A stretch of 64,000 bases of DNA from assembly GCF_000684975.1 (NCBI RefSeq), contig NZ_BAXZ01000009.1, forward strand, positions 186,001 to 250,000. Direction: 5' to 3'. Positions 1 to 8,351 of the stretch are shown here, one piece after another. The translations under genes were made by a program, and so were the position numbers. The notes beneath the pieces were generated by a model. It did no database searches, was not told the DNA's origin, and was given only the letters and a program-made list of their open reading frames with translations. The stretch's first letter is position 1, and the number at the start of each line of letters is the position of its first letter. The DNA comes from Paraburkholderia acidipaludis NBRC 101816. GTDB taxonomy: Bacteria > Pseudomonadota > Gammaproteobacteria > Burkholderiales > Burkholderiaceae.

Positions 1-125
1 TTGGTCGGGCCGTGCAGGCGCATGAAGAAGTCGGGCAGGCGCGCGAGCCCGATCGCGCCGATCAGCATGAACAGGCTCCCCAACAGCAGCAGCACGCTGA
101 CGATCGCTTCAACGACGGTTTGCAT
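1..125 (-). CDS. phaG: PhaG/MnhG, monovalent cation/H+ antiporter subunit G (partial)
   Basis: Last gene of the antiporter operon, cut by the left window edge; only the first 41 or so codons are present. The protein begins MQTVVEAIVSVLLLLG, a first membrane helix, and continues into GAIGLARLPDFFMRLH, the conserved start of the PhaG/MnhG family. It is a small membrane subunit of the multicomponent K+ or Na+/H+ antiporter (Mrp/Mnh/Pha). The ATG lies 14 bp after the phaF stop, which fits an operon. Family assignment is firm from this conserved segment and from the complete set of subunits upstream. Confidence 0.9.
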   Translation of the reverse strand, partial: MQTVVEAIVSVLLLLGSLFMLIGAIGLARLPDFFMRLHGPT

Positions 126-139
126 AACGTGTCCTCCCG

Positions 140-415
140 TCAGTTCAGCTCGATGATGTCGCCGCGCTGCAGATACTTCGTCAGCGCGACGGTGCCGATG
201 AAACCCATCACCGCGATCAAGAGCGCCGTCTCGAAGAACACGGTGGAGCCCAGACTGATGCCATAGACCACGATCAGCGCGATGGCGTTGATGTTGAGCG
301 TGTCGAGCGCGACGATGCGGTCGGGCAGCGAGGGTCCGCGCACGAGGCGCACGAGCGTGAGCAGAAACGCGAGGCCGAGTATCGCGAACGAGACCGGAAT
401 GGCGATGGTTAGCAT
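140..415 (-). CDS. phaF: PhaF/MnhF, monovalent cation/H+ antiporter subunit F
   Basis: A 91-residue membrane protein with three hydrophobic helices and the family signature VRGPSLPDRIVALDTL near residues 25-40. PhaF/MnhF is a small obligatory subunit of Mrp-type cation/proton antiporters, which use the proton gradient to expel Na+ or K+ and so support alkaline-pH and salt tolerance. Its start overlaps the 3' end of phaE by 7 bp, so translation is probably coupled. Length is normal for the family. Confidence 0.93.
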   Translation of the reverse strand: MLTIAIPVSFAILGLAFLLTLVRLVRGPSLPDRIVALDTLNINAIALIVVYGISLGSTVFFETALLIAVMGFIGTVALTKYLQRGDIIELN

Positions 416-903
416 GCGAAGATCTCCATCAGCGGGGCTTCATAACGGGTCTTGATCTGGGCCACGAGCGCGGCTTCGTCGCCGAGGTCGAGGACGTGCA
501 CGACGAGGCGCGTGCGGTCGTCCGAGAGTTCGGCGCATAGCGTGCCGGGCGAGAGCGACACGATGCTGATGAGCGCCGTGAGCGCGATTTCGTGCGTGCT
601 GTCGAGCGGCACTTCGATGAAGGCGGGGCGCAGCTTCTCTGGGCGGCCCAGCACCAGCAGCGCCACTTCGACGTTCGCGACGACGATGTCGCAGAGCACG
701 TGCAGCGCGAGTTGTGCGAGCAGCCAGGGATGCCCGAAGCGCACGGGCCGCATCCAGAGACCCGCGCCGACCGCGAACGAAATCGCGCAGCCCAGCACCG
801 CGCCAAGCAGGACGTTGCCGGGCGAGACGTCGTTCATCAGCAATAGCCAGCAGACGAGCAGAACGACGCTGAGCCAGGGGTGGGGAAAGAGCCGCTTCAG
901 CAT
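409..903 (-). CDS. phaE: PhaE/MnhE, monovalent cation/H+ antiporter subunit E
   Basis: A 164-residue protein with N-terminal membrane helices and a soluble C-terminal part carrying SLSPGT and VHVLDL, which are typical of MnhE/PhaE. The frame stays open further upstream, but that part is antisense-like sequence inside phaD. The ATG at 901-903 gives the normal family length and sits 2 bp after the phaD stop. It is a subunit of the Mrp/Pha antiporter in the inner membrane. Confidence 0.92.
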   Translation of the reverse strand: MLKRLFPHPWLSVVLLVCWLLLMNDVSPGNVLLGAVLGCAISFAVGAGLWMRPVRFGHPWLLAQLALHVLCDIVVANVEVALLVLGRPEKLRPAFIEVPLDSTHEIALTALISIVSLSPGTLCAELSDDRTRLVVHVLDLGDEAALVAQIKTRYEAPLMEIFAC

Positions 904-905
904 GG

Positions 906-2579
906 TCAGCTCCCGTTGCCTTGCGAAGCCGCAGCAGCAGTGTGCAGAACCGCGTGCACGTACGCGGCGCGATCGAGCAACTGCGCGGCGGTGGCGTCCA
1001 GATAACGCTTGAGCGGGCCCGCGCCGAGCGTGGCGGCGACGACGCACGCAAGCAGCAGCGCGCACGCCGCCAGCTTGGCGCGTGCGCCGCGCGGTGCTAC
1101 CGGTGTAGCAGCCGCATACGCCCGCGACGCAGGGGCAGCCCACAGCAGGCGCGTACCGGTGCGGCTCAGGGCGACGATCAGGAGGAGGCTCGAAAGCAGC
1201 ACGGCTGGCCACAGCGTGGCGGCTTTGCCGATGGGCGTGGCGGCCAGCACCATCGCCTTGCCGAGGAAGCCCGAGAGCGGCGGCAGGCCGGCCGCGCCCA
1301 CGGCGCCCACGAGATAGAGCAAGGCTGCCGTCTGCGCGGGCCACGGCGATGTCGTGCTGTGCGCCGCCGTTTCTGCCACCCCTTCCGTCACGACAGCGGG
1401 CCCGGCCACGAGCACGTCGCCGTCGGCCACGGGCGAGAGCGCGGGTGCCGTGCTGTCGTCGAGCGCGGCGTGCGAGGCGGGTTCGTGGGCCGACGGCTCC
1501 GGTGTTTCCGGCTCCAGCGTGTCGGCCAGCAGGAACAGCGCCGCCGAACACAGCGTCGTGCTGATGAGGTAATAGAGCAGTGCGCTCCAGGCAGCCGTGC
1601 TTTGCAGCGTCGTCGCGGCAATCAGGAGGCCTACCGAAACCAGCACGAGATACGCGGTCGTGGTCTTGAGGCTCGACACGGCAAGTGCGCCCAGCGCGCC
1701 GAATACGATCGTCGCGATGGCGAGCCACCACGCCCAGTCGTGCATGAAATGATCGAGCAGGCCGCCTGCCCGAGAATCGCCGCCGCCAAACACAAGCGCG
1801 TCACAGCGGAGCATGGCATACACACCCACCTTCGTCATGATCGCAAAGAGCGCGGCCACGGGGCCAATCGCACTGCGGTACGCCTGCGGCAGCCAGAACG
1901 AGAGCGGAAACACGGCGGCTTTCAGACCGAACACGAGCATCAGCATCGCACCCGCGAACTGCGCGAGCGGCAGCGAGGCGGCGTCGAGATGCGCGAGCCG
2001 TTCGCCCATGTCGGCCATGTTCAGCGTGCCGGTGAGGCCGTACAGCACGCCCAGCGCGATCAGGAAGAACGACGAGCCCACGAGGTTCAGCAGCAGGTAA
2101 TGCAGGCCGTTGCGCACGCGTCGGCGACCACCGCCGTGCAGCAGCAGCGCGTAGGAGGCGATCAGCAGGAGTTCGAAGAACACGAACAGATTGAAGACAT
2201 CGCCCGCGAGGAACGCGCCGTTCAGGCCCATCAGTTCGAACTGCCATAGCGCGCGGAAGTAGCGGCCGCGCCGCGCGTCGGCGCTCGAGGTGCCGAGCAG
2301 GCAGCAGCACGCCAGCACCGCGGTGAGCACGAGCATGAGCGCGCCGAGGCGATCGAGCTGCAGCACGATGCCGAACGGCGCAGGCCATGCGCCGAGCGAG
2401 TAGGTCGCGATTGCTCCCGACGCGGCGCGCGCAGCGAGCGCGATCGCGACCGGCAGGAGCGCGATCGTGGCGACGACGTTGAGTGCGCGCTGCAGGCGCT
2501 TCGCGCGCACCGGCAGCGCAACGATGGTGCCTGCCGCGAAGAGCGGGATCAGGATAGGCAGGATGAGGGCGTGGTTCAT
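906..2579 (-). CDS. phaD: PhaD/MnhD, monovalent cation/H+ antiporter subunit D
   Basis: A 557-residue polytopic membrane protein homologous to the proton-pumping NuoL/M/N subunits of complex I. It shows the motif ELMGLNGAFLAGDVFNLFVFFE and, later, GLPPLSGFLGK. The start overlaps phaC by 4 bp (ATGA). An acidic, Pro/Ala/Ser-rich insert of about 65 residues (roughly residues 350-415, rich in PE, PA and ST) interrupts the region before LPPLSGF and makes the protein longer than usual (about 500). The flanking conserved helices are intact, so I regard it as functional. Confidence 0.93.
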   Translation of the reverse strand: MNHALILPILIPLFAAGTIVALPVRAKRLQRALNVVATIALLPVAIALAARAASGAIATYSLGAWPAPFGIVLQLDRLGALMLVLTAVLACCCLLGTSSADARRGRYFRALWQFELMGLNGAFLAGDVFNLFVFFELLLIASYALLLHGGGRRRVRNGLHYLLLNLVGSSFFLIALGVLYGLTGTLNMADMGERLAHLDAASLPLAQFAGAMLMLVFGLKAAVFPLSFWLPQAYRSAIGPVAALFAIMTKVGVYAMLRCDALVFGGGDSRAGGLLDHFMHDWAWWLAIATIVFGALGALAVSSLKTTTAYLVLVSVGLLIAATTLQSTAAWSALLYYLISTTLCSAALFLLADTLEPETPEPSAHEPASHAALDDSTAPALSPVADGDVLVAGPAVVTEGVAETAAHSTTSPWPAQTAALLYLVGAVGAAGLPPLSGFLGKAMVLAATPIGKAATLWPAVLLSSLLLIVALSRTGTRLLWAAPASRAYAAATPVAPRGARAKLAACALLLACVVAATLGAGPLKRYLDATAAQLLDRAAYVHAVLHTAAAASQGNGS

Positions 2580-2908
2580 GCGCCGTCGATCTCCTTGCCG
2601 TCCACGTGATCGGAGCCGTTGAGCGCGAGCGAGCGCAGCGCCAGCACCACCGTGAAGGCGGTCATGGCGAAGCCGATCACGATGGCCGTGAGCACGAGCG
2701 CCTGCGGAACAGGATCGGCATACTGCGCGCCGGGCGCGATCACGGGCGGCTTGCCCATGGAGAGCCGTCCCATGCCGAGCAGGAACAGATTGACGGCATA
2801 CGAGAACAGCGTGATGCCGAGGATCACGGGCAGCACGCGCGCGCTCAGCAGCAGGTAGAGGCCGCAGGCGCAGAGCACGCCGATCGTCGCGGCGAAGGCG
2901 GCTTCCAT
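2576..2908 (-). CDS. phaC: PhaC/MnhC, monovalent cation/H+ antiporter subunit C
   Basis: A 110-residue NuoK-like subunit with three transmembrane helices; ILGITLFSYAVNLFLLGMG and DPVPQALVLTAIVIGFA are the conserved family segments. The ATG at 2906-2908 overlaps the phaAB stop by one base (TGATG), which indicates translational coupling. The open frame continues upstream of this ATG only through antisense-type sequence within phaAB. It acts with PhaA and PhaD in the proton/cation path of the antiporter. Confidence 0.93.
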   Translation of the reverse strand: MEAAFAATIGVLCACGLYLLLSARVLPVILGITLFSYAVNLFLLGMGRLSMGKPPVIAPGAQYADPVPQALVLTAIVIGFAMTAFTVVLALRSLALNGSDHVDGKEIDGA

Positions 2909-5709
2909 CAGCTTTTCTCCACGGATTGCAGGTCTTTGTCGCGCGTGCCGAGGTGCGAGACGATCGTGAGCGTGGTGCCGACCACGGCGCAGAACACGCC
3001 GAGATCGAACAGCATGGCGGTGCTCAGTTCGATCTCGCCGATAAGCGGCAGATGCAGATGCCCGAATGCGCTCGTGAGGAACGGCTGGCCGAACGCAAGG
3101 CTGCCGGCGCCCGTGCACGCGGCCGCGAGCAGGCCGATGCCCGCGAGCGTGCGGTAGTTGATGCGGATGCGCGACTCGGCCCACAGCACGCCGCTCGCCA
3201 CGTATTGCAGCAACAGCGCGACCGAGACGATGAGCGACGCGATGAAGCCGCCGCCGGGCAGATTGTGGCCGCGCAGAAACACGAATATGGCGACGAGCAC
3301 GGTGAGCGGCAGCATGAGGCGCGCGAGCAGGGCGAGCAATAGCGGATGCGATTGCGACGACCACGGCAAGCCTCCGGGCCCCGTGGCGGGCGGCGGGAGC
3401 CGCAGCCCGCGCAGGAGCGCCTTGACGGCGAGACCCGCGACGACCAGCACGCTGACTTCGACCATCGTGTCGAAGCCGCGAAAGTCCACGAGGATCACGT
3501 TCACGACGTTGTGTCCGCCGCTGCCGGGCAGCGCATTCGCGAGGAAGAACGGCGCGATGCCGGCGCCGGCCGGTCGCGTCATCACGGCATAAGCGACGCC
3601 GCCCAGCAGCGCGCCGCCCGCAATCGCGAGCACGCCGTTGCGCACGCGCGCCGGGACCGGCTCGATCACGCGTTGTTCGTCGGGCAGGAAGTAGATGGCG
3701 AGCACGAGCAGCAGGACGGTGACGACTTCCACGGAGATCTGCGTGAGCGCGAGGTCGGGAGCGGAGAAGCGCGCGAACGCGAGCGTCACGAAGAGGCCGC
3801 AGGTGCTCAGGATGATGAGCGCATAGAGCGTATGGGTGCGAACGTGCACGACGGCGAGGGCGCAGAGTGCGGTCAGCACGAGACCGATGAACGTGACCGG
3901 ATCGACTTGCGTGAGCGCGAGCGCACCGCCGAACTGAGGGAGGGCGAGCAGCGCGGCGCCCGGCACGACGATCATCGCGGCCACCATCCACGCGAGATAG
4001 GACGGCAGCGAGCCGTTCTCGAATATGCGCACCACCACGGCGGCAGCTTCTTCCAGATGCTGCACGATGCGGTCGAAGCCTTCGCTCGCATTCATTTCGG
4101 AGAGCCTGGAGCGATGGTGGCGGAAGGCGTCGCGGCGAAAGAAGAACAGCAGCGCGCCGGCGGCGAACGAGACCACGCTCATCACGAGCGGCAGGTTGAA
4201 CCCGTGCCAGATGCTCAGGCTATAAGTGGGCAGCGAGCCGCCCAGCGCGAACCATGCCGCCGATTCGAGCATCCGGCCGATGGTCTGCTGCGGAAAGAGG
4301 CCGACCAGCAGACACAGCACGACGAGAATTTCCACAGGCAAACGCATGAAGCGCGGCGGCTCGTGCGGCGGATATTGCGGCAGGTCGCGCGGGGTGGCGC
4401 CGTCCCAGAAGACGCCGTAGACGAAGCGCAGCGAGTACGCCACCGAGAGCCCGGCCGCCACCACGGCGAGCGCCGGAATGACCCAGTTGAATTCGCCGAA
4501 GAGGCCCTGCGCGAGCGTTTCGCCGAAGAACATTTCCTTCGAGAGAAAGCCGTTGAGGAGCGGCACGCCCGCCATGGCCAGCGAGGCCACGCCCGCGAGC
4601 GCCGCGGTCCACGGCAGATGGCGGTGCAGGCCGCGCAGCCGGCCGAGGTCGCGGGTGCCGGTTTCGTGGTCGATGATGCCCGCGGCCATGAACAGCGAGG
4701 CCTTGAACACCGCGTGGTTGAAGGTGTGAAAGAGCGCGGCGACGGTGGAGAGTTCGGTGTCCAGACCGAACAGCAGAATGATGAGGCCGAGGTGGCTGAT
4801 TGTCGAATACGCGAGCAGGCCCTTGAGGTCGCGCTGCACGAGCGCCATGGCCGCGCCGCCCGTGAGCGTCACGAGACCGGCGAGGCTCACGACGTAGAAC
4901 CACCAGTCCGTGCCTTCGAGCACGGGGTAGAAGCGGGCGAGCAGGAACACGCCGGCCTTCACCATCGTGGCCGAGTGAAGGTAGGCGGAGACCGGTGTGG
5001 GCGCGGACATCGCATGCGGCAGCCAGAAGTGGAACGGGAACTGCGCCGACTTCGTGAACGCCGCGAACAGCAGGAGCAGCAGGATCACCGGATAGAGCGG
5101 ATTCTTCTGCACGTTGCCGGCCTGCGCCAGCACGTCGGTGAGCTCGTAGCTGCCGCACACGTGCCCGAGCAGCAGCATCGCGCCCAGCAGCGCGAGGCCG
5201 CCCGCGCCCGTGATGGTGAGGGCCATGCGCGCGCCGCGCCGGGCGTCGGGACGGGACGGCCAGAAGCCGATCAAGAGGAACGAGACGAGGCTCGTCAATT
5301 CCCAGAAGATCACGAGCAGCAGCAGATTGTTCGAGAGCACGAGGCCAAGCATCGCGCCCATGAAAAGCAGCAGGAGCAGGTAAAGACGCGGCAGTGATTC
5401 GCTGCCGGCGAGGTAGTAGCGCGCGTAGACGAACACGAGCAGGCCGATGGCGAGCACCAGCAGCGCGAACATGAACGAGAGGCCGTCGAGTCGCAGGCTC
5501 AGCGCGAGACCGAGCTCGGGCACCCAGTCGTGGCGCCATTGCAGGACGCCGTAAGTCGGCATGCCCACCCGCTTGCTCGCGAGCAGCCCGAGACCGAGGA
5601 GCGCTGCGGCGAATGCGATCCACGTCGCAAGCGGTCGTGCGAACTGCATCGCCATCGCAACGAGCGCCGCCGCCACGAACGGGAGAACGACGAGCCACCC
5701 CAATACCAT
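2908..5709 (-). CDS. phaAB: PhaAB, fused A+B subunit of monovalent cation/H+ antiporter
   Basis: The first gene of the operon encodes 933 residues. The N-terminal two thirds is a NuoL-like MnhA domain (for example WELTSLVSFLLIGFW, PFHFWLPHAMSAPTPVSAYLHSATMVKAG and FNHAVFKA). The C-terminal part carries the MnhB domain (FLRGHNLPGGGFIASL near residues 800-820). Fused A-B subunits are known in the Pha type of proteobacteria. The protein forms the main ion-translocating subunit in the inner membrane. The operon then runs phaC, D, E, F, G with overlaps or gaps of only a few bases. Confidence 0.94.
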   Translation of the reverse strand: MVLGWLVVLPFVAAALVAMAMQFARPLATWIAFAAALLGLGLLASKRVGMPTYGVLQWRHDWVPELGLALSLRLDGLSFMFALLVLAIGLLVFVYARYYLAGSESLPRLYLLLLLFMGAMLGLVLSNNLLLLVIFWELTSLVSFLLIGFWPSRPDARRGARMALTITGAGGLALLGAMLLLGHVCGSYELTDVLAQAGNVQKNPLYPVILLLLLFAAFTKSAQFPFHFWLPHAMSAPTPVSAYLHSATMVKAGVFLLARFYPVLEGTDWWFYVVSLAGLVTLTGGAAMALVQRDLKGLLAYSTISHLGLIILLFGLDTELSTVAALFHTFNHAVFKASLFMAAGIIDHETGTRDLGRLRGLHRHLPWTAALAGVASLAMAGVPLLNGFLSKEMFFGETLAQGLFGEFNWVIPALAVVAAGLSVAYSLRFVYGVFWDGATPRDLPQYPPHEPPRFMRLPVEILVVLCLLVGLFPQQTIGRMLESAAWFALGGSLPTYSLSIWHGFNLPLVMSVVSFAAGALLFFFRRDAFRHHRSRLSEMNASEGFDRIVQHLEEAAAVVVRIFENGSLPSYLAWMVAAMIVVPGAALLALPQFGGALALTQVDPVTFIGLVLTALCALAVVHVRTHTLYALIILSTCGLFVTLAFARFSAPDLALTQISVEVVTVLLLVLAIYFLPDEQRVIEPVPARVRNGVLAIAGGALLGGVAYAVMTRPAGAGIAPFFLANALPGSGGHNVVNVILVDFRGFDTMVEVSVLVVAGLAVKALLRGLRLPPPATGPGGLPWSSQSHPLLLALLARLMLPLTVLVAIFVFLRGHNLPGGGFIASLIVSVALLLQYVASGVLWAESRIRINYRTLAGIGLLAAACTGAGSLAFGQPFLTSAFGHLHLPLIGEIELSTAMLFDLGVFCAVVGTTLTIVSHLGTRDKDLQSVEKS

Positions 5710-6012
5710 GCGGTTATCTCCAGTTGATCGTGTGCGTGACGGATGGGCAGGGGAACGGGGACGCCGCGCGTGCCAGGGCGCCGTAGGTCACGATCATAGC
5801 CGCAAACGGAGCCCGGGTTCATTCAGGTGGCATGAGTGGCGCGTGAATGCCTCGTGGCGTCGACAATCGGACACGCTCGGACATGCGGGCGCGTTAGACT
5901 ACCGGTCGATAACTACGGAATACGGGCGGGGGTGGCTGGCATGGGCGAGGGGGACTTTTAATCCTGGTCCGGACAAGGCGTATTCGGCGCGGCCACCTGG
6001 CTTGCCACGACG
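5710..6012. other. Intergenic region upstream of the pha operon
   Basis: About 300 bp between the divergent phaAB gene (minus) and the broken GGDEF gene (plus). It must hold the pha operon promoter, but I see no convincing -35/-10 pair and no strong palindrome. A plus-strand reading frame joins the pseudogene only after a TAA at 5959-5961. Confidence 0.4.
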
Positions 6013-6697
6013 TTGCGCCCGGCGCGCTCGATGCTCAGGTTGACGCTCGCCACGTTTGCCGATCAGGCCGTGCTGATGACGGCGCTGGCCGTCGGCGGCG
6101 AGGCCGCGCTGCCGCTTCTATGGGTCGTTTTCTGGTTTCTCGTCGGCGCCGGATGCCGTTACGGCCGAAGCATGCTGGCGCTCTCGTGCGTGGTGGCGTT
6201 CTGCGGTTTCGCCGGACTGACGCACTGGCAACCGTGGTGGCGTGCGAACGTTGCGGCCGGCGCGGGCCTGATGCTGAGCGTCGCCGCGACATCGCTCTAC
6301 CTCGCGGTGCTGGTGTACCGGCTCGAAAAGCAGGCGGCCACCGATCCGTTGACCGGCTTGAGCAACCGCGCCCGGCTCGAACAGGCCATAGTCCGCACGC
6401 TCGCCGTTCGAGGCGCCGGTGCCGTTCATGCGGCGTTGCTGCTCATCGACCTCGATGGCTTCAAGGAAGTGAACGACGATCACGGGCATGCGGTGGGGGA
6501 CGAATTGCTCCGCAGTTTCGCCATCACGCTGGCCAGTCAGATGCGGCGCGGCGATACGCTGGCTCGCCCCGCGCAACGCCCGAACCTTGATGCGCGCCGC
6601 CGACGGCGCCATGTACCAGGCCAAGTCGCGCGGCAACGGCCAGACGGCGTTCGCCGACGCGGACCTCCGGATGCCCGTCGCTTCCACGGTTCGATAG
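6013..6697 (+). pseudogene. Broken diguanylate cyclase lacking the GGDEF core
   Basis: The N-terminal part reads as a membrane protein (helices around WVVFWFLVGAGCRYG and LMLSVAATSLYLAVLVYRLE). It leads into a GGDEF domain start, ATDPLTGLSNRARLEQA, LLLIDLDGFKEVNDDHGHAVGDELL and RRGDTLAR. Directly after GDTLAR (about 6565) the sequence jumps, in another frame, to the far end of a GGDEF domain (TLMRAADGAMYQAKSRGNG, ending at 6697). The middle of the domain, including the GG(D/E)EF active loop and I-site, is absent, and the join shifts the frame. I read this as an internal deletion that inactivated a diguanylate cyclase. The start shown is a TTG; an ATG follows at 6031. The N-terminus may also be truncated. 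Confidence 0.8.
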
Positions 6698-6766
6698 CGG
6701 GCGCGGGGGATGCCGCTCTGCGCGTTGTTTCGTACTGCTGCCGAGGCGCATCCTCCGCGCACGAGA

Positions 6767-8185
6767 TCAGCCGGCGGCGCTGCGCCAGTTGCCATGAAAG
6801 CCCGCCGGCACGCGGTGGGACAGATGCGCAAGGGCAACCGGGCCGGCTGCAATGTCGGTAGCGTCGAATACCGCAAGATCGCTGCGGTTTTCCTTGCCGC
6901 GCCAGACGGCGGCGAGCAGCCAGCCGTCGCCTTCCGCGGCATCCGCATGGCGCTCGACAAACACCGGTTCGCTGCAGTAGTCGCCGAGGTCGGGCAGCCA
7001 TTCCGCGGTATGGCCGGTGGCCACGTCGATGTGCGCGAGGCCCACGCGCGAGCGCGTGCCCTTCGCGCCTTCCGTCGCCGGTGCGGAACTGAAGTAGCCG
7101 TGCCGGTAGCGCGACATCGCGAAGCGCTCGTCGAAGCGCGGAAATTCGCCGGGACGATCGTCCAGTAACTGCTCGCCAACGCTTGCCGTCTTGTGCGGAT
7201 CGAGGGTCCAGCGCACGAGTCGCGCCTGCGGCGGCTCGTTTCCCACAGGCGTGCCGTCGGGCCGCGGAAAAAGCGGAGCGGCGTCGTATTTCATCACGTC
7301 GCAGACGATCTGCTCGCCGGCGTCGAAGGCGTTCATGACGTGGAAAACGAAGCACGGGTCGGTGCGCAGCCAGCGCACGTCGTCGGCGGTGCCGTTGCGG
7401 GGCAGAATGCCGATGTGCGTGCCCTTGTCGGGCTCCCACGCATAGGGCGGGAGCCCGTCCGTCGCCCGGTCCATGGAGCCCGTCAGCGGAAAGACCGGGA
7501 AGAGGATATGCGTGCGCGTGACGGCGAAGTCGTGAACCATGCTCGGGAACGGCGCCGCGAAATGCACGCTCCGTTGCAGCCGGCCTTCGCGGTCGGCCAC
7601 GTGAAGCACGAGGTCGCGGGTGAAGGGGCCGCTCGCGGCATAAGCGAAGAAGATCAGTTCGCCGGTAACGGGATCGCATTTCGGATGCGCCGTCATCGCG
7701 CCCGGCAGTTTGCCGTCGTAGCGATAGTAGCCTCGCGGCGCCAGCGTGAACGGGTCCACTTCGAACGGCGCGTGTGCTTCTTCGAGCGCGAGCAGGCGGC
7801 GGCCGTGCCAGACGACGTTGGTGTTGGCCACCGTGGAGTTGAGTTCGCGCAGGGCCGGGTCGCTCAGGTGCCGGTGCGACAGCGAGCCCGAGAGGCCCTC
7901 TCCATGGTCGTGCTCCATGACCCACTTGGGCGTGCGCACCCAACGATTGCGATAGGACACGCGCCCGTCTTCGATCTGGAACGCGTGCAGCATGCCGTCG
8001 CCCGAGAACCAGTGGTACGGCCCGCGCGGCGCGAATTGCGGATTCGGTCCGTTACGGTAGAGCGTGCCGCGCAGCGCCTTCGGCAGGGTGCCGGTGATCG
8101 GCAGACTGGCCGCGTCGCATTCCATGTGCAGCGGCGCGTAGTAGCCGCTGAGAAAGGGCTCGTCGGTGGGAAAGGGCAATGACAC
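6767..8185 (-). CDS. Carotenoid oxygenase family protein (RPE65/lignostilbene dioxygenase type)
   Basis: A 472-residue seven-bladed beta-propeller oxygenase. The four iron-ligating histidines are in recognisable contexts: TAHPK, SMVHDF, FVFHVMN and, at the C-terminus, GFHGNW. The N-terminal segment LRGTLYRNGPNP with YHWFSGDGML is a family hallmark. Members cleave carbon-carbon double bonds of carotenoids, apocarotenoids or stilbenes with Fe(II) and O2; the substrate here is unknown. The start is a GTG (8183-8185) with a GGAG ribosome site just upstream. It is divergent from a TetR-type regulator, with two matching palindromes in between. Confidence 0.93.
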   Translation of the reverse strand: MSLPFPTDEPFLSGYYAPLHMECDAASLPITGTLPKALRGTLYRNGPNPQFAPRGPYHWFSGDGMLHAFQIEDGRVSYRNRWVRTPKWVMEHDHGEGLSGSLSHRHLSDPALRELNSTVANTNVVWHGRRLLALEEAHAPFEVDPFTLAPRGYYRYDGKLPGAMTAHPKCDPVTGELIFFAYAASGPFTRDLVLHVADREGRLQRSVHFAAPFPSMVHDFAVTRTHILFPVFPLTGSMDRATDGLPPYAWEPDKGTHIGILPRNGTADDVRWLRTDPCFVFHVMNAFDAGEQIVCDVMKYDAAPLFPRPDGTPVGNEPPQARLVRWTLDPHKTASVGEQLLDDRPGEFPRFDERFAMSRYRHGYFSSAPATEGAKGTRSRVGLAHIDVATGHTAEWLPDLGDYCSEPVFVERHADAAEGDGWLLAAVWRGKENRSDLAVFDATDIAAGPVALAHLSHRVPAGFHGNWRSAAG

Positions 8186-8263
8186 GATGATCTCCGGGGT
8201 GTGCTCGGCCAGCCTGGCGGGTTCGGTCGTCGAGTGCGGTCAGGTAGTGGTGTCTACCCAATG

Positions 8264-8276
8264 TTTCCAGTGGAAA
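8264..8276. promoter_or_regulatory. Palindrome TTTCCAGTGGAAA, probable TetR operator copy 1
   Basis: A perfect 6-1-6 inverted repeat in the divergent region between the carotenoid oxygenase and the TetR gene. A second close copy lies 49 bp away (8313). Two copies of the same dyad next to a TetR gene are the usual arrangement for an autoregulated operator, but this is an inference. Confidence 0.6.
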
Positions 8277-8312
8277 GATTTTGACTTGGCCGCCGAACAT
8301 GGTCAAGATATT

Positions 8313-8327
8313 TTTCCATTGGAGAAA
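8313..8327. promoter_or_regulatory. Palindrome TTTCCATTGGAGAAA, probable TetR operator copy 2
   Basis: This site shares the pattern TTTCCA-N-TGGARA with the copy at 8264. It lies 25-40 bp upstream of the TetR ATG, where bound protein would cover the promoter. The core TCCA-N-TGGA is perfectly symmetric. Confidence 0.55.
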
Positions 8328-8351
8328 TCAATTGCGTAGTTGAAGTCCATC

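Noticed and set aside
3346..5397. A 683-codon open frame on the plus strand.
   Set aside because: It is antisense to phaAB, is extremely rich in Arg, His and Glu, has no ribosome site and no domain; it is a product of high GC at third codon positions.
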